The notes under the pieces are model-generated. The model saw nothing but the letters and a program-made list of their open reading frames with translations. It was not told the origin of the DNA and searched no databases. This document shows positions 50,341 to 58,719 of a stretch of 64,000 nucleotides of DNA, piece after piece. Both the position numbers and the translations under genes were made by a program. Numbering within the stretch: the first letter of the stretch is position 1; every line of letters starts with the position of its first letter. Source of the DNA: Curtobacterium sp. BH-2-1-1. GTDB taxonomy: Bacteria; Actinomycetota; Actinomycetes; Actinomycetales; Microbacteriaceae. The DNA is taken from contig NZ_CP017580.1 of assembly GCF_001806325.1 (NCBI RefSeq), forward strand, positions 186,001 to 250,000, written 5' to 3'.

Positions 50341-51606
50341 TCAGCCCAGCGGGACGGGCGCGGTGATCGGGCCGGTGGACGGCGACGACGACCGGAGCGA
50401 CGCACGGCGGGTGCTGCGGCGCTCGGCGCCGTAGCTCACCATCGTCATGAGCACACCGAGCAGCGCCAGCACGATACCGAGCCACCCCGGTGCCTTGAAG
50501 CCGAACCCGGCCGCGATGACCGCGCCGCCCAGGGCCGCACCGATCGAGTTGCCGATGTTGAACGCCGAGTGGTTGAGCGCCGCCGCGATGGTCCGTGCGT
50601 CTCCGGCGACGTCCATCAGGCGGGACTGCACGGCCGGCGGGATCGCGGACGAGGTCGCACCGAGCAGGAACGCCCCGAGGAAGACCCCCCACACCCACTG
50701 CGCGGTGAGGACGGTGACGAGCAGGGCGCCGATCAGCGCGAACATGCCGACGTAGATCGTGCGCTTGACGCTGTGATCGGCCAGGTGCCCGCCGAGCACG
50801 CCGCCGATGACCATGCCGATGCCGACGACCACGAGGACGAGCGGCACGAACGACTCCGACAGCCCGGTGACGTTCTGCACGAGCGGCGAGATGTACGAGT
50901 AGACCGCGAAGAAGCCGCCGAAGCCGACGGCTCCGAGGCCCATGACCATCCAGACCTGCGGCACGCGGAACGCCCGCAGCTCGCGGCCGATCGTCGCGTG
51001 CTCGTCACGGGCACTGCGCGGCACGAAGGCCCACACCGCGAGGAACGTCAGGGCGAACAGGACGGCGACGACGCCGTACGCGATGCGCCAGCTGGCGACC
51101 TGCCCGACCCAGGTGATCGCCGGGACGCCCACGACGTTCGCGACCGACAGGCCGAGCAGCACCATCGCGATGCCCTTGCCGCGCTTGCCCGGCCCCATGA
51201 TGTCGCCCGCCACGATGGACGCGATGCCGAAGTACGCACCGTGCGGGAGCCCCGCGACGAACCGCGCCACGAGCACGAGGCCGAAGGACGGCAGGATCGC
51301 GCTCGCGACCGTCGCCAGGACGAACCCGACGAGCAGCACGAGGATCAGGCCCTTGCGCGGGAACTTCGCCGACATAGCCGCGATCGTGGGGGCACCGACG
51401 ACGACACCGAGGGCGTACGCGCTCACGAGCCAGCCGGCGTGCGCGATCCCGGCGTCCGGGTCGAGGCCGTACTGGCGCGGCAGGAGTGCCTCGGCGATGT
51501 TCGGCAGGAGCCCCATCGCGACGAACTCGGTCGAACCGATGGCGAACCCGCCGAGGGCGAGGGCGATGAGCGCGAGTGCGCGACGCGCAGGCGTGAGCTG
51601 GGACAT
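50341..51606 (-). CDS. MFS transporter, DHA1 (AraJ/NepI-like) family
   Basis: 421 aa with 12 predicted helices. Family motifs: GFAIGSTEFVAMGLLPNIAEAL in helix 1, motif A-like GAPTIAAMSAKFPRKGLIL, RFVAGLPHGAYFGIASIVAGDI, and the second-half LADHSVKRTIYVG. Proton-driven efflux of drugs, sugars or nucleosides; substrate not predictable. Monocistronic. Confidence 0.9.
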   Translation of the reverse strand: MSQLTPARRALALIALALGGFAIGSTEFVAMGLLPNIAEALLPRQYGLDPDAGIAHAGWLVSAYALGVVVGAPTIAAMSAKFPRKGLILVLLVGFVLATVASAILPSFGLVLVARFVAGLPHGAYFGIASIVAGDIMGPGKRGKGIAMVLLGLSVANVVGVPAITWVGQVASWRIAYGVVAVLFALTFLAVWAFVPRSARDEHATIGRELRAFRVPQVWMVMGLGAVGFGGFFAVYSYISPLVQNVTGLSESFVPLVLVVVGIGMVIGGVLGGHLADHSVKRTIYVGMFALIGALLVTVLTAQWVWGVFLGAFLLGATSSAIPPAVQSRLMDVAGDARTIAAALNHSAFNIGNSIGAALGGAVIAAGFGFKAPGWLGIVLALLGVLMTMVSYGAERRSTRRASLRSSSPSTGPITAPVPLG

Positions 51607-51869
51607 GGTGCCTGTTTCGGGACGGGAGGAGCGGGACGGGTTCCGGACGTCGACTCGCGTGCGTCGGCTGGGACCGTCGGTGCGCGTGGTCGCCGCACTG
51701 CGCCTCCGTGCCGTCGACGTCGCTGACGGTGCGACCGGGAACGGGCGGAGGGTGGTCCTGGTTCAGCGGCGAACGTGGACGACCGGCCACCGAAAGCGAC
51801 CGGTCTCAGCAGTGTAGACCGCTCCAAAGGCCGAACGGAAGTCGCGCGGCCGAATCGATTCGACCCGCG
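51607..51869. other. Intergenic region between MFS and zinc-ribbon genes
   Basis: 263 bp without a recognised gene. It holds the MFS promoter on the minus strand; no clear box could be assigned. Confidence 0.4.
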
Positions 51870-52049
51870 TCAGGCGGCGCGACGCTCCGGCTCCGCGTGG
51901 GCCGTGACGACGAGCCCCGGGAGTTCGTCACGGTGGACCCACCCGGCGCCGCACTCGGTGCAGCTCGCCCAGGCGGTGTCGCCGTTTTCGTCCGAGTCGA
52001 TGACGACCGTCCGCAGGTCGCAGTCGGGGCACCAGCCATCGTGCATCAT
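51870..52049 (-). CDS. Small zinc-ribbon protein, 59 aa
   Basis: ATG 52049 with AGGAG 6 nt upstream. Contains CPDC (residues 8-11) and CTEC (about 32-35), a four-cysteine zinc ribbon, with DLRTVVIDSDENGDTAWAS between and GAGWVHRDELPGLVV after. Such small ribbons bind nucleic acid or act as protein-interaction modules. No partner gene is evident; the thiamine-binding protein gene ends 95 bp upstream. Confidence 0.68.
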   Translation of the reverse strand: MMHDGWCPDCDLRTVVIDSDENGDTAWASCTECGAGWVHRDELPGLVVTAHAEPERRAA

Positions 52050-52143
52050 CACGTGCTCCTCGTCGTCGTGCGGACGCGTTCCGTCCGACACCGACAGGAC
52101 ACACCCGACCACCGACATCCGTGGGAGGCGCTCGGCGTGTCGC

Positions 52144-52452
52144 TCAGTCGTCGAGTGCAGCCTCGAGCCGCTCGAGCTTGCCGTCGATCTCGCCGGTGTG
52201 CCCCGGGCGGATGTCGGCCTTGAGCACGAGGGACACCCGCGTGCCGTACGCGCCGACGGCCTCGGTGGCGCGCTTGACCACGTCCATGACCTCGTCCCAC
52301 TCCCCCTCGACCTCGGTGAACATCGACGAGGTGCGGTTCGGCAACCCGCTCTCGCGGACGATCCGCACGGCGGCCGCGACGGCGTCGTGCACGGACCCGT
52401 CCGAGCTCGCGGAGGGACCACCGGACGGGGCGACGGAGAACGCGACGATCAT
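52144..52452 (-). CDS. Thiamine-binding protein (MTH1187/YkoF-like, DUF77)
   Basis: 102-aa ferredoxin-like protein: MIVAFSVAPSGG, SVHDAVAAAVRIVRESGLPNRTSSMFTEVEGEWDEVMDVVKRATEAV, GTRVSLVLKADIRPG, the conserved pattern of this family, whose members bind thiamine-type ligands. ATG 52452 overlaps the stop codon of the membrane glycosyltransferase by 4 bp. Confidence 0.82.
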   Translation of the reverse strand: MIVAFSVAPSGGPSASSDGSVHDAVAAAVRIVRESGLPNRTSSMFTEVEGEWDEVMDVVKRATEAVGAYGTRVSLVLKADIRPGHTGEIDGKLERLEAALDD

Positions 52453-53714
52453 GCGTCCATCCTGCCCCCTGCCGGGACGACCGGCACAGCGGTGGCACGG
52501 GCCCGCACGCCGAGCCGGACGATCGCGACGACGCTCCACACCAGCACCCCCATCTCGAGCGCGTTCCGGAGCGTGAGGACCACGAGCACCCAGGGCTGCA
52601 CGGTGAGCACCTGGTCGTAGAACCCGGGGTAGATCACCTGCGTCAGCAGCGCCATCGGGATCGCGGCGACGGCGACGGGCAGGAAGCGCCTGGCGCTCGG
52701 ACGACCGGCGACGAGCCCCCACACGATCGGCACGGCGAACCACCCGATGTACTGCGGCGACCCGACCTTGTTCGCGGCGACCAGCGCGGCCACCAGGAGC
52801 AGCGCCAGCAGCGGCGCGGCGTCGGCCCGGTGCGCGCCGCGGTGCACGGCCCAGAGCGCGAGCAGCACCCCGCCGACGACGACCACGGCCATGAGCGGCG
52901 TCGACACCGCGGCCGCCGCGTGCGTCCCCGCGCCGGACACCTCGAACGTCAGGATCTGCTGGTCGTAGTAGACCGCGGCACCGGGGATGCCGAGCGCCGC
53001 CGCCCACATGAAGGGGGTCGCGAGGGGCGCCTCGATCTGCAGCGCACGGCCGCTCTGCTGCCCCACGAACGAGAACAGGTGGGCCGCTCCCCCGTACAGG
53101 ACGTCGACGAGGACGATGAGCGCCGTCAGCACGAGCGCACCGACGAGCACCCCGCGGCGGTGTCCACGGCGGAGCAGCAGGAGCACGCCCACGAGCGCCG
53201 CGGGCCAGACCTTCGTCCACGCACCGGCGGTGAACAGCGCCGAGGCGACGGCCGGCCGCGACGCGACGAAGGCCACCCCGACCAGGGCGAGGACGGTCGC
53301 GACGGTGTCGATGCGTCCGAGGCCGATCGGCCCGAGGGCGAGCAGGAAGGCGAGCCACCACCACACGACGCGCACGCCGAGCCCACGGAAGCGCCACAGG
53401 AACGCGCACGCGACGGCGTCGAGCGCGACCATGAGCACGAGCCACCCGGTGCCGATCGACGTCACGCCCCCGACGGCGGCAGCGGCCATCGGGACGATCG
53501 CGAGGATCGGGTACACCCAGTCCTCGTCGATCCCGACCCAGAACCCGGACGCGTGCCCGGTCTCGATCCACCGCCGGTACGTGATCGTGACGTCACCGAG
53601 CGGCAGGTTCGCCGACACGGAGGTCAGCCACCAGAGGACCGCGTGCACGGCGGCGAACGCCACGACGAACGCCGCGACCTCGGGCCACCGCGAACGCCAC
53701 ACCGTCCTCTGCAC
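52449..53714 (-). CDS. Membrane glycosyltransferase (GT87/DUF2029-like)
   Basis: 421 aa with 10-12 helices. GT-C-like: an early acidic loop after helix 1 (SANLPLGDVTITYRRWIETGHASGFWVGIDEDWVYP), GLGRIDTVATVLAL, GAWTKVWPAAL and NKVGSPQYIGWFAVPI. Polyprenyl-phosphate-sugar-dependent mannosyltransferases of actinobacterial cell envelopes look like this. The GTG start at 53714 lies 6 nt after minus-strand TACGCT. Coupled to the thiamine-binding protein gene. Confidence 0.82.
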   Translation of the reverse strand: MQRTVWRSRWPEVAAFVVAFAAVHAVLWWLTSVSANLPLGDVTITYRRWIETGHASGFWVGIDEDWVYPILAIVPMAAAAVGGVTSIGTGWLVLMVALDAVACAFLWRFRGLGVRVVWWWLAFLLALGPIGLGRIDTVATVLALVGVAFVASRPAVASALFTAGAWTKVWPAALVGVLLLLRRGHRRGVLVGALVLTALIVLVDVLYGGAAHLFSFVGQQSGRALQIEAPLATPFMWAAALGIPGAAVYYDQQILTFEVSGAGTHAAAAVSTPLMAVVVVGGVLLALWAVHRGAHRADAAPLLALLLVAALVAANKVGSPQYIGWFAVPIVWGLVAGRPSARRFLPVAVAAIPMALLTQVIYPGFYDQVLTVQPWVLVVLTLRNALEMGVLVWSVVAIVRLGVRARATAVPVVPAGGRMDA

Positions 53715-53720
53715 CGGACG

Positions 53721-53726
53721 AGCGTA
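53721..53726 (-). promoter_or_regulatory. -10 box of a leaderless promoter (membrane glycosyltransferase)
   Basis: Minus-strand TACGCT, 6 nt before GTG 53714. Confidence 0.55.
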
Positions 53727-53778
53727 GCGGCACGCCCGTCACAGGTTCCCCCGAGCATGACGTGTCACCGTTCCCCTC

Positions 53779-54489
53779 GTGACCTCCGACACCCCGCGAA
53801 CGCGCCGCAGAGCCGTCATCTGGATCGCGGTCGTCGCCGCGGTCGTCGTCATCGGCGTCGTCGCCGCGATCGTCGGCACGAACCTCTACACGAGCAGCGA
53901 GAACGCCAAGGCCTCCGCCGCCCCGAGCGTCGCCGCGAGCCGCGCCCCGTCGACGCTCGACGCCGCGGACCTGTCCGGCGCGTGGACGGTCGGCGGGGAC
54001 TCCGAGGCCGGGTACCGCGTCCACGAGGTCCTGAACGGCTCGGACGTCACCGTCACCGGGCGCACCGACAGCGTCACCGGGAGCGCGACCGTCGACGGCA
54101 CCGCCATCACGAAGGCGACCATCACCGTGCAGGTCGCCGACATCACCACGGACTCGGCCCAGCGCGACTCGTACTTCCGCGACTCGGCGCTCGACACGTC
54201 GGCGTTCCCCACCGCGACCTTCACGCTCATCGAGCCGATCGCGGACGCGGTCCCGTCCGGCTCGGGCACGACGAAGGTCGAGGCCACCGGGGACCTCACC
54301 CTGCACGGCGTCACGAAGTCGGTCGCCGCGACGCTCGAGGTCGGGCTGAACGGCGACGGCGTCGACGTCTCCGGCTCGATCCCGATCACCTTCTCGGACT
54401 TCGGCGTGCAGGCCCCGAGCCTCGGCTTCGTGCAGGTCGACGACGCAGGTGCGGTCGAGTTCCTCGTGCACGCCACCCCCGCGAGCTGA
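53779..54489 (+). CDS. YceI family protein, membrane-anchored
   Basis: 236 aa. N-terminal anchor AVIWIAVVAAVVVIGVVAAIVG (about 12-33), then an Ala/Ser linker and a YceI lipocalin-like barrel: GAWTVGGDSEAGYRVHEVL, VTGSATVDGTAITKATITVQV, FRDSALDTSAFPTATFTLI, GDLTLHGVTKSVAATLEV. YceI domains bind polyprenyl-type or other lipophilic molecules outside the membrane. GTG start. Convergent with nnrD across a GGAGGCGCGG palindrome. Confidence 0.88.
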   Translation: MTSDTPRTRRRAVIWIAVVAAVVVIGVVAAIVGTNLYTSSENAKASAAPSVAASRAPSTLDAADLSGAWTVGGDSEAGYRVHEVLNGSDVTVTGRTDSVTGSATVDGTAITKATITVQVADITTDSAQRDSYFRDSALDTSAFPTATFTLIEPIADAVPSGSGTTKVEATGDLTLHGVTKSVAATLEVGLNGDGVDVSGSIPITFSDFGVQAPSLGFVQVDDAGAVEFLVHATPAS

Positions 54490-54535
54490 CGCGCACGACG
54501 CGCGTCACGCCCCGGACGTGACCACCTGACGGCCA

Positions 54536-54567
54536 GGAGGCGCGGTGCGGGCCCGGACCGCGCCTCC
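54536..54567. repeat. GGAGGCGCGG palindrome, copy 6
   Basis: GGAGGCGCGGT and ACCGCGCCTCC with a 10-nt centre, between the convergent YceI and NnrD genes. Confidence 0.8.
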
Positions 54568-54586
54568 CGTCCGTCGCCGCTCGCGG

Positions 54587-55447
54587 CTACCCCCGCGCGT
54601 CGCCCTCGACGACGAGGTCGCGCACCACGCCCGGCAGCTGCTCGACCAGCGCCGCCATCGTGAACGGCCCACCCCGGGACGCCCGTCGCGCCGCGATCCC
54701 GTGCACCACCGCAGCCGAAGCGGCCAGGTGCGCCAGGTCGGACGGCGACAGCGACGACCCGGCCGCCTCCGCCGCTCCCTGCCGAGCCGCCACGAGCGCC
54801 CCGAGCACCCCGCCGAGGACGTCACCGGCACCGGCGGCCGCGAGCCACGGCGTCGCCGACGAGGCCACGAGCCGCACCGACCCGTCGGGTGTCGCGACGT
54901 GCGTGGCGGACCCCTTCAGGAGCACGACGCTCCCGGTCTGCGCGGCGGCACGGAGCGCGGCCGCGGCCGGGTCCTGCTCGACGGCCTCCCGCGACTCGTG
55001 CAGGACGCCGGCGAGCTCCCCCGCGTGCGGCGTCAGCACCGCCAGGGGCCCGAGCTCGACGAGCGGGATCGCGCCGGCGTCGACGACCACGGGGACCCCG
55101 TCGTCCGAGGCGTGCCGGAACCCCTCCGCCGTCACGTCGTCCAGGTCGTCGAGCGAGCCCGCCGAGATCCCGGAGCCGACGAGCCACGCCTGCACCCGTC
55201 CGACCCCGGCGACGACCTCGGGACGCCGCGCGAGCACGTGGTCCGACGCGCGGGACGGTCCCACGTACCGGACCATCCCCACGCCGGTGTGCACGGCGGC
55301 GTCGACGCCCAGCACGGCAGCGCCCGGGTACTGGTCGGAGCCGGTCGCGACACCGAGGACTCCCCGCCGGTACTTGGTGGAGTCGCCGTGCGGGGCGGTG
55401 GTCCAGGCGGCGGCGTCGGTCGGGGCGAAGGGGACGAAGTCGTTCAC
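54587..55447 (-). CDS. nnrD: ADP/ATP-dependent NAD(P)H-hydrate dehydratase
   Basis: 286 aa, ribokinase-like. KYRRGVLGVATGSDQYPGAAVLGVDAAVHTGVGMVRYV near the start, VLTPHAGELAGVL, VVLLKGSATHVATPDG and AAAGAGDVLGGVLGALVAA are the CARKD-type signatures. It repairs hydrated NADH. I place the start at GTG 55447 because minus-strand TAACGT lies 8 nt before it; an ATG at 55474 would overlap the divergent HAD start. The epimerase half (NnrE) is not fused and not nearby. Confidence 0.86.
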   Translation of the reverse strand: MNDFVPFAPTDAAAWTTAPHGDSTKYRRGVLGVATGSDQYPGAAVLGVDAAVHTGVGMVRYVGPSRASDHVLARRPEVVAGVGRVQAWLVGSGISAGSLDDLDDVTAEGFRHASDDGVPVVVDAGAIPLVELGPLAVLTPHAGELAGVLHESREAVEQDPAAAALRAAAQTGSVVLLKGSATHVATPDGSVRLVASSATPWLAAAGAGDVLGGVLGALVAARQGAAEAAGSSLSPSDLAHLAASAAVVHGIAARRASRGGPFTMAALVEQLPGVVRDLVVEGDARG

Positions 55448-55455
55448 GAGACGCC

Positions 55456-55465
55456 ACGTTACGGT
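55456..55465. promoter_or_regulatory. Overlapping divergent -10 boxes (nnrD and HAD genes)
   Basis: ACGTTACGGT reads as TAACGT on the minus strand (55461-55456, 8 nt before GTG 55447) and TACGGT on the plus strand (55460-55465, 7 nt before ATG 55473). The boxes share two bases, so both promoters cannot be opened at once. Confidence 0.6.
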
Positions 55466-55472
55466 GGAGCGC

Positions 55473-56114
55473 ATGAGCCTGTTCCTGCCCGGTCGTGTGG
55501 TGGTCTTCGACTACGGCGAGGTGATCAGCCGGACGCCGCACGCCTCGCGGGACGCCCTCGTCGCGGCGACCGGGGTGCCGGCGGACGAGCTCTTCCCCGT
55601 CTACCAGGAGCTCCGACACGACCTGGACCGCGGCGACCTCTCCGTCGTGGACTACTGGCGCGCGATCGCCGAGCGCACCGGCCGATCGTGGCGCATCACC
55701 GACATCCACCGGTTCTGGGCGATCGACTTCACCGGCTGGTTCGAGGTCGAGCCGGAGACCCTCGCGATCGTCGAGGAGCTGCACGACGCCGGCACCCGGG
55801 TCGCCCTGCTGTCGAACGCCGGGTTCGACTTCGGTGACCCGTACCGCCGGTCCCCGATGGGCTCCCTGTTCGAGACCGTCGTGGTGAGCGCCGAGGAGCA
55901 CGTCCTGAAGCCGGACGCCTCGATCTACCTGGACTCGTGCGCGCGCCTGGGAATCGACGCCGCGCAGATGGTGTTCGTCGACAACAGGGCCGAGAACGCC
56001 GCCGGCGCGGAAGCGATCGGGGCGGTCGGCCACCACTACACGTCGCCCGCCGGACTCCGCGCGTTCCTGCAGGAACTCGCGACCGGGGCGACCGCCGAGA
56101 AGGAGCCCGCGTGA
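55473..56114 (+). CDS. HAD-superfamily hydrolase, subfamily IA
   Basis: 213 aa. Motif I VVFDYGEVISRTP with nucleophile Asp13; the usual second Asp of DxD is Gly, as in several YihX-like members. Motif II LLSNAGFDF, motif III Lys in HVLKPDASIYLDSCARLG, motif IV MVFVDNRAENAAGAEAIG. Probably a small-molecule phosphatase. GGAG precedes the ATG as well as a TACGGT box. Coupled by a 4-bp overlap to the flavin oxidoreductase. Confidence 0.87.
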   Translation: MSLFLPGRVVVFDYGEVISRTPHASRDALVAATGVPADELFPVYQELRHDLDRGDLSVVDYWRAIAERTGRSWRITDIHRFWAIDFTGWFEVEPETLAIVEELHDAGTRVALLSNAGFDFGDPYRRSPMGSLFETVVVSAEEHVLKPDASIYLDSCARLGIDAAQMVFVDNRAENAAGAEAIGAVGHHYTSPAGLRAFLQELATGATAEKEPA

Positions 56115-57193
56115 CGCACGCCCTGTTCGAACCGATCACCATCCGCGACCTGACCGTCCGCAACCGCATCTGGGTCTCCCCGATGTGCCAGTACTCGGTC
56201 GAGGCGCAGGACGGCGTCCCGACCCCGTGGCACCTCGTGCACCTCGGCGGCTTCGCCAAGGGCGGTGCCGGCGCGGTCGTGGTCGAGGCCACGGGAGTCG
56301 TGCCGGAGGGGCGGATCAGCCCGCAGGACCTCGGGCTGTGGAACGACGAGCAGCGCGACGCGTTCCGCCCGATCGTCGACTTCATCCACTCGCAGGGCGC
56401 CGCCGCGGGCGTCCAGCTCGCGCACGCCGGCCGCAAGGCGTCGACGTTCCGCCCGTGGGAGTCGACGCACGGCTCCGTCCCGGCGGACCAGGGCGGCTGG
56501 AACACCGTGGCACCGTCCGCGGTCGCCTTCGACGGGTACGCCGAGCCGCGCGAGCTCGCCACCGAGGACATCCGCGTGGTGGCCCTGGCGTTCGCCGCTG
56601 CCGCTCGACGCTCGGTCGAGGCCGGCTTCGACCTCGTCGAGATCCACGCCGCGCACGGCTACCTGCTGCACCAGTTCCTGTCGCCGTTGAGCAACCACCG
56701 GACCGACTCGTACGGCGGCTCGCTCGAGAACCGCGCCCGCGCCCTGCTCGAGGTGCTGGACGCCGTCCGTGCCGAGGTCGGCGCGGGCTTCCCGGTCGTC
56801 GTCCGCTTCTCGGCGACCGACTGGGTCGAAGGCGGCCTGACGCTCGAGGAGACCACGCAGGTCGCGCGCTGGGCCGCCGAGCACGGTGCCGACCTCGCGG
56901 ACGTCTCGACCGGTGGCAACGTCGCGAGCGCCCCGATCCCGGTCGGCCCTGGTTACCAGGTGCCCTTCGCCGACGCGATCAAGCGCGACGCCGGCATCGG
57001 CACGATCGCTGTCGGCATGATCTCGGAGGCGTTCCAGGCCGAGCAGATCGTGGCGACCGGCCAGGCGGACGTCGTCATGGTGGGCCGCGAGTTCCTGCGC
57101 GACCCGGGCTTCCCGCTCCGTGCCGCCGTCGAGCTCGGCGTCTCCGTGGACTACGAGCCGCAGCAGTACCACCGCGCACGCGTCACGGCGTAG
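56111..57193 (+). CDS. Old-yellow-enzyme family NADH:flavin oxidoreductase (YqjM-like)
   Basis: 360 aa, FMN TIM barrel. VSPMCQYSVEAQDGVPTPWHLVHLGGFAKGGAGAVVVEATGV (MCxYS is typical of YqjM), QLAHAGRKAS, the substrate His pair and Tyr in EIHAAHGYLLHQFLSPLSNHRTDSYGGSLENR. Reduces activated C=C bonds, often in stress or xenobiotic detoxification. GTG 56111 overlaps the HAD gene. Confidence 0.92.
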   Translation: MTHALFEPITIRDLTVRNRIWVSPMCQYSVEAQDGVPTPWHLVHLGGFAKGGAGAVVVEATGVVPEGRISPQDLGLWNDEQRDAFRPIVDFIHSQGAAAGVQLAHAGRKASTFRPWESTHGSVPADQGGWNTVAPSAVAFDGYAEPRELATEDIRVVALAFAAAARRSVEAGFDLVEIHAAHGYLLHQFLSPLSNHRTDSYGGSLENRARALLEVLDAVRAEVGAGFPVVVRFSATDWVEGGLTLEETTQVARWAAEHGADLADVSTGGNVASAPIPVGPGYQVPFADAIKRDAGIGTIAVGMISEAFQAEQIVATGQADVVMVGREFLRDPGFPLRAAVELGVSVDYEPQQYHRARVTA

Positions 57194-57234
57194 GCCGTTC
57201 TGTACGTTCTCTCGGCTTGGCCGCACGCCAGGCA

Positions 57235-57240
57235 GTACGA
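57235..57240 (+). promoter_or_regulatory. -10 box upstream of the CNNM/CBS gene pair
   Basis: TACGAT about 100 nt before ATG 57340, implying a leader of about 90 nt. Assigned by eye. Confidence 0.35.
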
Positions 57241-57339
57241 TTGCCTCACTGTGGACGATCCCCCGAACAGTTCTTCGCCTCACTCATCTGCCGCTCACTC
57301 GGTGAGCTGCACTGCCTCGCCCCCTGCGGGAGGTGAATC

Positions 57340-58719
57340 ATGAGTCCGATCGACATCGTCATGCTGATCGGCGGCATCCTGCTGACACTCGGCACCGGTG
57401 TGTTCGTCGCGTCCGAGTTCGCGCTGGTCAACCTCGACCGCGCCGACGTCGAGGCCCGACGAGACCGCGGTGAGACCGGCCTCGCACCCGTCATCGGTGC
57501 GTTGAAGGTCACCTCGACGCACCTCTCCAGCGCGCAGCTCGGCATCACGCTGACGACCCTGCTGACCGGCTACCTGCTCGAGCCGTCGATCGCGAAGCTG
57601 CTCGAAGCGCCGTTCCTCGCGATGCGGCTTCCCGAGGCGATCGTCGAGACCGTCGGCTCGATCGTGGCGCTCGTCATCGCGACCCTGCTGTCGATGATCC
57701 TCGGTGAGCTCGTGCCGAAGAACTTCGCGCTCGCGCTCCCCCTGCAGACCGCGAAGCTCGTCGTGCCGCTGCAGATCGCGTTCACCACGGTGTTCAAGCC
57801 GGCCGTCGCGGTGCTGAACGGCACCGCCAACGCCGTGCTCCGGGCGATGGGCATCGAGCCGCAAGAGGAACTGTCCGGTGCGCGCAGCGCCGAGGAGCTC
57901 ACCTCGCTGCTGCGTCGGTCCGCGTCCGAGGGCTCCCTCGAGCAGGACACCGCGACGCTGCTGGAACGGACGATCTCGTTCTCCGAACTGAGCGCCAGCG
58001 ACGTGATGACCCCGCGCCCCCGGCTCTCCACGATCCGCGTGTCCGAGTCCGCCGACGACGTCATCGCGCTCGCCCGGAAGACCGGGTTCAGCCGCTTCCC
58101 CGTCATCGAGGAGGACGCGGACGACGTCGTCGGCATCGTGCACGTGAAGCAGGCCGTCGCCGTGCCCCGCGAGAAGCGCCCCGAGGTCCCCGTCGGCGCC
58201 CTCATGACCGACGCCGAGCGCGTCCCCGAGACGATGCCCGGCGACACGCTGCTCGCCGAGGTCCGCGGTCGCGGCTACCAGATGGTGATCGTCGTCGACG
58301 AGTACGGCGGCACCGCGGGGGTCGTGACGCTCGAGGACCTCATCGAGGAGATCGTCGGCGAGGTGTCCGACGAGCACGACCGTGCACGGATCGACGTCGT
58401 CCGGTCGCGCAACTGGCTGACGTTCCCGGGGCTCCTCCGCCCGGACGAGCTCGAGGACCGCGCCGGCGTGAAGGTCCCCGAGGACGGCCCGTACGAGACC
58501 GTCGGCGGGTTCATCATGTCGACCCTCGGGCGGCTCCCGGCCGTCGGTGACGAGGTACCGCTCGAGGACGGCGTGTTCCGCGTCGAACGCCTCGACGGGC
58601 GCCGCATCGACCGGATCCGCTGGACGCCCACACCGCCGGAGACCCCGGCGACCGGCATCATCATCCCGGCCACGAAGGCCACGGCCTCGAAGGCTTCTGC
58701 GAAGGGCGGCACCCGATGA
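57340..58719 (+). CDS. CNNM/CBS-domain membrane protein (HlyC/CorC family), long form
   Basis: 459 aa. DUF21/CNNM membrane domain (residues 1-190: GGILLTLGTGVFVASEFALVNLDRADVEARRDRG, SSAQLGITLTTLLTGYLLEPSIAKLL, SMILGELVPKNFALALP), a pair of CBS domains (DVMTPRPRLSTIRVSES, FSRFPVIEEDADDVVGIVHVKQ, VDEYGGTAGVVTLEDLIEEIVGEV), and a C-terminal CorC_HlyC domain. CNNM-type proteins are implicated in Mg2+ transport. Overlaps a second, shorter member by 4 bp. Confidence 0.9.
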   Translation: MSPIDIVMLIGGILLTLGTGVFVASEFALVNLDRADVEARRDRGETGLAPVIGALKVTSTHLSSAQLGITLTTLLTGYLLEPSIAKLLEAPFLAMRLPEAIVETVGSIVALVIATLLSMILGELVPKNFALALPLQTAKLVVPLQIAFTTVFKPAVAVLNGTANAVLRAMGIEPQEELSGARSAEELTSLLRRSASEGSLEQDTATLLERTISFSELSASDVMTPRPRLSTIRVSESADDVIALARKTGFSRFPVIEEDADDVVGIVHVKQAVAVPREKRPEVPVGALMTDAERVPETMPGDTLLAEVRGRGYQMVIVVDEYGGTAGVVTLEDLIEEIVGEVSDEHDRARIDVVRSRNWLTFPGLLRPDELEDRAGVKVPEDGPYETVGGFIMSTLGRLPAVGDEVPLEDGVFRVERLDGRRIDRIRWTPTPPETPATGIIIPATKATASKASAKGGTR

